DNA of 64,000 nt from assembly GCA_902729315.2 (NCBI GenBank), contig LR746269.1, positions 5,611,501 to 5,675,500 of the forward strand, given 5' to 3'. Shown piece by piece: positions 57,424 through 64,000 of this stretch; the stretch's first letter is position 1, and the number at the start of each line of letters is the position of its first letter. The translations under genes and the position numbers were made by a program. The notes under the pieces were generated by a model that worked only from the letters and a program-made list of their open reading frames with translations, had not been told where the DNA came from and ran no database searches. This DNA comes from Spirodela intermedia. Its lineage: Eukaryota; Streptophyta; Magnoliopsida; Alismatales; Araceae.

Positions 57424-60400
57424 GATCACACTAGCCTACAGTTGTCGGTCACTGGGTTGTCTGCAGCTGCGGAGCGAGACGTTTTAAGTCCTTCGGGCTG
57501 TCTCTGCTTTCAACCCGTCTGGATTAAGGTGGGAAATGAGAGCGCAGCGTGGGAATATATAGCGGGGAGAAGATGAAATCCAGAGAGAACGAGAGAACAT
57601 CATTATTCTGGATCTTGTAGTTTCCCCTCCCCCAGATGACCGGAAGCACGTGAAACAGACCAAAAAATAAAAAGTAATAATGCTACGAAATATTCTGCGG
57701 ATCCCCTCACTTTTACCCATTGGCATCGGACTCCATTCGTCCCTCTTCGTGAGCCGCTTCTCGACCCTTCCATCCCATTAAAATCTGGATTCGATCTCCG
57801 CATGTACGCCACCGCCTCAAGTAGATTGCACGGGCGCCATCGCCCCAGCGGTCTCCCTCGAGTTCCGGCTGTCACACGGCTCTTCCACAACCATTCGCTG
57901 CGATGCTCACCCTGGTCAGACGAATGTAAAGGTGCCCATCCGTTTCCGGTTCTTGCGGACGAAGAGAAAAATGAAACTTTTAAATTTGCAGGCAAAATCT
58001 CAGATGCGTGTCTTCACTCACCGCTGTTTTCCCTTGCGTCTGAACGCCACAAAAGGCCGTTTCGTGAAAAATCATCCCCACTTAGATCAAGTTCTCCAAA
58101 CTATCCTTGATTTGACCCAAAAGAATATAAGGAACGAGTGCATGTCAAGGGTAGGACAACCGCAGTTTCTAAAAATTGACATCACGATGCAGCTCGAGCC
58201 GCGTGTACCCTTGACTGGGGGGACCACCATATTTGCCAGATTGAGAATAGGGCACTGAGGATCTGTAGGGACTCAATTATGGCCTCGCAACATCAATACG
58301 TTCATTTATCAATCTTATTTTGAAAAGGACGTTTGTAAATTATTTTTTCTTATGGAGTTCGTTCCTTTTTCTTAATTGGACAAAATTGTCCCTTATACTG
58401 GTCGTAATATTTAGGTGCATAATGTTATCAATATTCAAAGACATATTATCTTTAACCTTAGGGTTAATAAATAAATGGAATTTTTTTAAAAAATGTCCTA
58501 GTTGATTATATTTACCATCTCTATGAGAAAGTTTGAATAAAAGGAAGTGTCATTATTGTTCTCTTCTTTGTTCTAACATATATTTTTGGTTCTATATTGT
58601 AATACCCCACTTAGAAGAGGAGTGAGATGATAACATTCTAAATGTTTTCTTTCTTCATCAATTCGTATCCCTCTTAACTTCCTAAGGATTTAGATGGTTA
58701 TAATGATGTCACACACTTTTTGTCAATTGTTAGACCTAATGTACTCTACGTAATGCATTTTACACTGCTTCCTTAGATTCCACTAAATATTGAGTGAATT
58801 ATGGGTTTTAGTATCCTAAATATTAGATTTAAAATTTTCCATCAATATTTGACCTTAGAACTCTCTACTAAATTCACAAGGGGCAAATTAGAGGAGAACC
58901 CACTCAACTCTTCTAGATTCACAACTTTATGAAGCCAAACAAACAAGACCTGATCATTTCTTATTACGTCACAATTCTAGGTGGTAAACAAGACTAGTAT
59001 TGTTATTCTCTTCTAGATTAAAATTCTAGATCAGCCTTCTTAGGAATGAAATGTCATTCATAAGAATTCAGCTCAATACTTCTAAAAAGGCAACACTAAT
59101 CATCAAAAAACTTTATGATCTTGAAAAATAGTAAATTGACAACACTAAGTGCTCAAGATTACAGAAAGTTTGTGCAAACTCCTTGGATAAGTGTAAATGT
59201 TGAAGATCGCTCTAAACTTTCGGTGGAGTATTTCTCTTGTCCTTCCTCTAGCTCTCCTCTTTCTCAATGTGAAAAGACACCTATTTATATACAAAGAGAT
59301 TATTGGGATGCTTCTAATTTTCAATATAATGGGTGACTTCAATAATCAACTGATGGTTTGAAAAATGCCACATCTCACATCTTTAATTTAAACTCTAAAA
59401 TAGTGGTTAATATTATAAAAGTGGTAATAATTTAATGCCTACTAATTTTGTTGCACGGTCGATTGCTTGCATTTCTCTTTCAAAGAGCTTTCCAATGAGT
59501 ATGTGCATCCTTAGATTAGTGACACCAATTTACACCTAAAATTATTTATCTCAAGTTAATACATAAATGATGACCATTTTAACCATAAAAGAAGTTCCTA
59601 ATTAATTTAACTACGCTTATGTGAATTTCATTTTAAGTTGGCAAACCTCTATAATTACTTAGTAATCAAGCTAATATATAAATAATTATATAACTTGTAA
59701 AGTTATTAAAATGCATATACAAATGGTCATCATCAAAATAACTTAGGCTCACCATCGACTCCATAGGGCCCATTCCTTCTCTATTGAGAATTACAATCGT
59801 AGGTGATCAATTACTATGGCTCACATTATGTAATAGATTTACATTATAATGGTTCAATGTAGATCTGATACCTACTCACTAAACTATTTTTCAAACTCAA
59901 TTATTGTAACATATATGAGCATATATATTTATTATAAGATCTTTAAAACACATTAATAAATACTACAAACACCATCAATAAATTATAATAATTTCAATTG
60001 ATGTAATTTTATTATGTTAATGTTGAAGACTAAGATATATTTGACTTTTGGAGCAATTATCATTTGATTGTTGAAAAAATATATAAAAGATTTAAAAAAA
60101 TTATATTAAAAATGTGTGCTATCCAAGTTTATTTTTTGGTCAATACATTATATTGATATTGAACAAATTCACATGTGAGCTCAAGACTAAAAATGGGAAA
60201 AAACTTCCCTATAATTTGTTTACAAAAAGGAGTTGATTAAATAGCTACCTCACCTTACATTGGTTATGATAAAAGTAAGGCATATACAATACAACAAAGA
60301 AAGTCAAAATTCACAATAAAAACCAAACAGAATCATTCCACACTCTGAAAAAATATAAAAGCATTCAACGCAAAACCTATCATGAAAAATTATGTACATC

Positions 60401-61507
60401 TTTCAAGAATCATTTATTATGAATGCACTTATATAGCTAAGTTTAACTTTTCATATTGAAGTCCCACACTCCACACATAGGGAAGCTTTAAATTATGTGT
60501 TATACGATTTTATTTATTTATTTACTGTTGTAGTAGTTTCTTGTCAGAATATCACAAGATATAAATATTGAGGCCAATATAGAGTGTGTATCTAAAACCA
60601 GGCATTATACACACTTGAGATATCATAGGGCTAAGAATCTGAAAGCGAGTGTTATAGGTACTTCTATCAAGTTAGTCATAAATTTAGAAGAGGCAATGTG
60701 ATGCATCTATCTTTAGCTATTCTACAAACTAATAGAGAACCAAAAAGGGTCAATTCAACTTCCCACCCCACCCCCTCAACTTGTTCACTCACTGATTTAA
60801 TAGTAATTATAAGATAAGTGCCAAAAGATCTAGTGATTGTACTCATCACATGGCATACAATGATCCGTAAAGGTGCCATCCCTATTTGCATCTCTTTAAA
60901 TAATTATCTAAATGAGTGATAACTTTCACTGATGACTTTTATGGAATAAGATAAATAAAATAGATGAAACATTTTTCCTAAAGATTTTATGTTGAAGGAT
61001 ATTTCAAGAGCCTAATGTATTTACCTATTTTAATGTTTGTAATATTATTTTTCGACGTTTTTTGTATGCATGTTTCAAAAATGCAATTATAGATATTAAA
61101 TAATGCATAATCGTACTTATATGTTATCATGTAATACTATTAAACATAACAGTTCTACATGCTTTCCATTAACAAGTTCATAGGAAAAATATTATTTCTT
61201 GATGATTAAAACAGCGTAAGGCAAAAAATGACAATATATTTAAAAAATATTGTACATACTTTGGGAAGCTACAAGGTGGAGTGAGTTTTTGGGAAGCTAC
61301 GTGTGTGAGTGCAAAGGAAAAGGAATTACTGGGAAGTGGTGGCGGCTGGGTGGGTGGGAACCAGATGAATTTGTCGCGCGGTTGTTTTCACGCGTCGTTG
61401 CCTTCTGGGGTGTAAGGCACAGCTTTCATTATCAGAGAACAGCATAACGAAGTTTACCCCGAGAAAACTTATCTACAATGGCGCTCCCCAACAGCTCCCA
61501 GTTGTTC
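57424..61507. other. CPT promoter, then AT-rich intergenic DNA
   Basis: A TATATATT element on the minus strand (57554-57561) lies about 130 bp upstream of the CPT ATG. An ATG-initiated frame at 57802-57930 on the plus strand reads like a short presequence but has no further exon I can see. From 58260 to 61240 the DNA is AT-rich with no gene. The final 250 bp probably contain the AMT1 3' UTR. Confidence 0.4.
57554..57561 (-). promoter_or_regulatory. Candidate TATA box of the prenyltransferase gene
   Basis: The minus strand reads CGCTATATATTCCC at a sensible distance (about 130 bp) upstream of the start codon, which would leave a 5' UTR of about 100 nt. Confidence 0.5.
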
Positions 61508-62923
61508 CTACCCCTCCTGCAACCTCGTATAGTCTCCGGAGAAGTGTGGCGCGTACTGCCCCCTGTGGTGGCTGCCCTCTTCGTGGTCTTCGTAGGCGTA
61601 GCCGCCATGACTAGAGATGTCGAGGCCCGCCAACTCCTCTTCCACCGACGTCCTTAGCAGTCGCAGACGATGAAGTACGTAGAACAGCGGCCCCATGGTA
61701 ATACTAACCCATGCCACGACGGATGCTACCTCCGTGGCCTGTGCCCCCATCAAGCTCCAACCTCCACCCATAAGCAGGCCGAACGGTCGCCTAACGCCGA
61801 TCTCCCCAGATTCATACGCCTGCACCACCAGCTCCTCTTCGGCGAACAGCCCCGTAAACAACAGCCCCCACACGCCGCAACCCCCGTGCAGCTGCGCCGC
61901 CTCCAGCGGATCGTCGTATCCCAGCCACAGCGCCGCGACGTTAAGCCCCATCAGCACCCATGCCGCCACAAATCCGCAGATGACTGCGGCCCACGGCTCC
62001 ACTACGGCGCATCCGGAGGTGATGGCGACAAACCCGCCGAGTAACCCGTTACAGACGTCAAGGGCATCCCAGTGCCCCGCGATCGCCCGCTTTCCGAACA
62101 AAGTGACTAGTCCTGCCGTTGACCCAGCGAGGGCGGTTGTCACGGCCGTCCGGCCGGCTCCGGTCCAGTTCCCTTGGGACGGAGCGTCTGGGTAAGCCAC
62201 TAGTATCCGGTTGAACGAACCGGGATTGAATCCGAACCATCCGAACCAGAGTAGGAAAGTCCCGAGAACCACCAACGTCGCGTTGTGGCCCCGCATCGGC
62301 ATCCCCTTGCCGAACGCGTCGAAACGGCCAATCCGGGGGCCCTCCACTACAGCCCCCCATAGGCCGGCCACGCCGCCGACGAGATGTACCACCCCGCTGC
62401 CTGCGAAGTCGATGGCTCCTGAACCGAAGAGCGGCTGGCTGTGATTGGGGTTGAGCCAGCCGGCTGACGACCAAAGCCAGTGGGCGACCACGGGATAGAC
62501 GAACCCGGTGAGCAGGAAGGAGTAGACAAGGTAGGCGCCGAACTGGGTGCGCTCCGCGATGGAGCCGCTGGTGATACCGGCGACGGCTATGGCGAATGCC
62601 CACTGGTATAGAAAATAGCTGTAGTCGTAGCTGTCATTGGGGATACCGCTGAGGGCGAAGAAGCCCGTACCGATGAAGGGATTGCTATGAGTGCCCGAAC
62701 CGAAGGCAAAGGCGAACCCGAAGAGGTAGTAAGAGAGGGTACCCACGACGGCATCGACAACGTTGGTAAGCATGATGTTCATGGCATTCTTAGCGCGGAC
62801 AGACCCCGCGCACAGCATGGCGAAACCGAGCTGCATGACGAAGACGAGGTATGCCGAGAAGAGGAGGTAGATGGTGTTGATTGATTCGGTGACGCTCCCC
62901 TCCCATTCTGACGACCTAACCAT
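61508..62923 (-). CDS. AMT1: AMT1-type ammonium transporter, intronless
   Basis: A single exon encodes 471 residues. The hydrophobic core has about eleven membrane segments, starting [20 protein letters not shown]. The Amt signature region [20 protein letters not shown] includes His180, and [11 protein letters not shown] includes His346; these are the twin histidines lining the conduction path. [20 protein letters not shown] and FNPGS are also conserved. It lies in the plasma membrane as a trimer in this family and imports ammonium. The C-terminal tail has the regulatory block [18 protein letters not shown], where the Thr phosphorylated in Arabidopsis AMT1;1 (Thr460) is Ser437 here. The N-terminus before the first membrane segment is shorter than in many AMT1 proteins (about 17 residues), which may be real or mean a missed upstream start. 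The ATG at 62923 is the only good one. Confidence 0.95.
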   Translation of the reverse strand: MVRSSEWEGSVTESINTIYLLFSAYLVFVMQLGFAMLCAGSVRAKNAMNIMLTNVVDAVVGTLSYYLFGFAFAFGSGTHSNPFIGTGFFALSGIPNDSYDYSYFLYQWAFAIAVAGITSGSIAERTQFGAYLVYSFLLTGFVYPVVAHWLWSSAGWLNPNHSQPLFGSGAIDFAGSGVVHLVGGVAGLWGAVVEGPRIGRFDAFGKGMPMRGHNATLVVLGTFLLWFGWFGFNPGSFNRILVAYPDAPSQGNWTGAGRTAVTTALAGSTAGLVTLFGKRAIAGHWDALDVCNGLLGGFVAITSGCAVVEPWAAVICGFVAAWVLMGLNVAALWLGYDDPLEAAQLHGGCGVWGLLFTGLFAEEELVVQAYESGEIGVRRPFGLLMGGGWSLMGAQATEVASVVAWVSITMGPLFYVLHRLRLLRTSVEEELAGLDISSHGGYAYEDHEEGSHHRGQYAPHFSGDYTRLQEG

Positions 62924-63730
62924 TGCAGAAGACGGGAGCGCAGAGAGAGAGAGAGGGGGGGGGGGTTAAATGTATGCAATGTGGGGACACTGGTATTCAG
63001 GAAATAACACTGTCGACGTAGAATGGAAGCTGTGGGTTCTGGCCTTTTGAAGGTTAGATAGTGTCGTGAAGGGCATGTGATGAAGACCAACCAATGGATG
63101 GGTGGCTCTGGACTCTGGCGTGATCCGCTTATTGAGTGGGCTCAAATGAGCCGAATCTTTAATGGAGACCCACTACCGGTTGCGTGGGAGTTGAGAGGTA
63201 CTCCCCCGTCCACAAGAAGAACCCAAAAAGCTGGGAGCTGTTTCGGAAGGCGACATCGTGCCAGATGCTCCTTATATTTAAATGCATGACAATACGGGCA
63301 ACGTGAACCAATGAAGCATTGCATCGATTGGCTCCTCTCAACTTCGTCAAGCAACTTCTTTGGAAGGAAATGTCGACTAATCTAGCTTCCCAAACAACGT
63401 CAACCTCGTCTCGTCATCGCCGCTGTATTCTTGTCCGTAAAACCATCAAAGGCCGCCGTAGCGTCGCCGGACTGCATTTCGGAAATCATAGGAATTAGGG
63501 GTGATACGTTTTGTTCCTCTAAAAAATGTAGCCTACTTAAACACAAAGCGGATGAGTTTCCCTCTTTCGAAGGCCGGGGATTGAGTAGGATCGGGAACAA
63601 AAGGAAAATCACCCACGGGGTAAAAGCAAGCTATCGTCTAGCCATCCTTAAGAAGTCAGTCGTTGTAGGCGTTACCGATGGAGAAATTAAGAGTAATGAT
63701 TACAGTTTTAATGATATTACTTCATAAACG
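62924..63730. other. AMT1 upstream region
   Basis: The minus-strand leader has a C-run (10 bp) and CT repeat 20-40 nt upstream of the ATG. A TTTAAATATAAGG element (about 63270-63283, minus strand) may be a TATA box about 350 bp upstream. No other gene is convincing. Confidence 0.4.
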
Positions 63731-64000
63731 TTCGGCTAAAGAGATGAACGGGCTAGCCCCGAAACCCGGTAGGGCCGCCCGTACTGGTCGTTTCCCAGGC
63801 TCCGAAGGAAACGAAGACGGCCGGGGCTGAGAACTCGTTGTTCACTTGGCGAGGTTACGATGTCCCCTTTCGGGAAAGCGAATGTGCTCTCCAATCTTTT
63901 ATGGTGGTGCGTACAGTCACCACTTTTAAATTTGACCACCGACATTGACTCCAAGAATTCCGTCAAAGGAGTGGACTCCTCGGTCGAAGTCCTGATGCCG
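63731..64000 (-). other. Open frame at window edge, possibly organelle-derived
   Basis: On the minus strand a frame is open from the right edge to TAG/TGA near 63736 (about 88 residues, including SVVKFKSGDCTHHHKRLEST and SEQRVLSPGRLRFLRSLGND). I do not recognise the protein. The base composition is balanced, without AT-rich or CT-repeat stretches, unlike the neighbours. It may be the end of a gene lying beyond the window or a mitochondrial DNA insertion. There is no proof of either. Confidence 0.3.

Noticed and set aside
62058-62603. Long open frame of 181 codons overlapping the ammonium transporter in another frame
   Set aside because: It is a shadow of the GC-rich AMT1 coding sequence, very Arg/Pro-rich, with no domain.

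Overview
This is a 64 kb piece of a flowering-plant nuclear genome. The evidence is short exons with GT-AG introns, plastid and mitochondrial targeting N-termini, plant-specific families (PPR, AUG8/QWRF, GTD-binding, DnaJ8) and fragments of plant LTR and LINE retrotransposons. Several coding exons are strongly GC-rich (both PPR genes, the prenyltransferase first exon, the single-exon ammonium transporter), while introns and intergenic DNA are AT-rich. Long CT/GA microsatellites sit in promoters and intergenic DNA. This composition suggests a monocot, but I cannot name the species.

Left gene-rich part (1-35,100). A divergent pair of PPR genes (<1-418 minus, 607-1722 plus) shares a 188 bp spacer. 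Next come a five-exon C1D/Lrp1-type exosome cofactor (2802-3825 plus), a three-exon chloroplast DnaJ8-type J-protein (7182-7857 minus), a weakly supported small secreted protein (10025-10448 plus), a six-exon AUGMIN subunit 8-type microtubule protein (11456-16096 minus) and a thirteen-exon plastid-type FAD-dependent oxidoreductase (19385-28140 minus). The oxidoreductase is head-to-head with a six-exon calcineurin-B-like EF-hand gene (28707-31275 plus). A GTD-binding (DUF593) coiled-coil gene follows (33533-35074 plus). I built the exon models by hand; the multi-exon genes keep frame across every junction.

Middle repeat block (about 35,100-54,700). No intact host gene is visible. It holds three copies of one TG...CA LTR family: 38138-39740 plus, 42281-44470 minus and 45462-47222 minus. 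The last is a solo LTR with a perfect 5 bp target duplication; the second still has a tRNA-Asp-type primer binding site beside it. A LINE RNase H tail lies between the first two. A cluster of degenerate 5S-rRNA-derived repeats lies between the second and third. A short copia-type LTR with an initiator-Met-type primer site follows at 47883-48058. The rest is AT-rich decayed repeat DNA.

Right part (54,700-64,000). A three-exon cis-prenyltransferase (54743-57423 minus) and an intronless AMT1-type ammonium transporter (61508-62923 minus) are separated by AT-rich DNA. The last 270 bp have a different character and contain a reading frame open to the window edge.

The genes form no pathway; this is an ordinary eukaryotic neighbourhood. 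The most interesting signals are tandem repeats in two introns that copy 3' splice-site regions, the 5S-derived repeat cluster, and the LTR family, whose copies show graded CpG decay and a tRNA-like B box.
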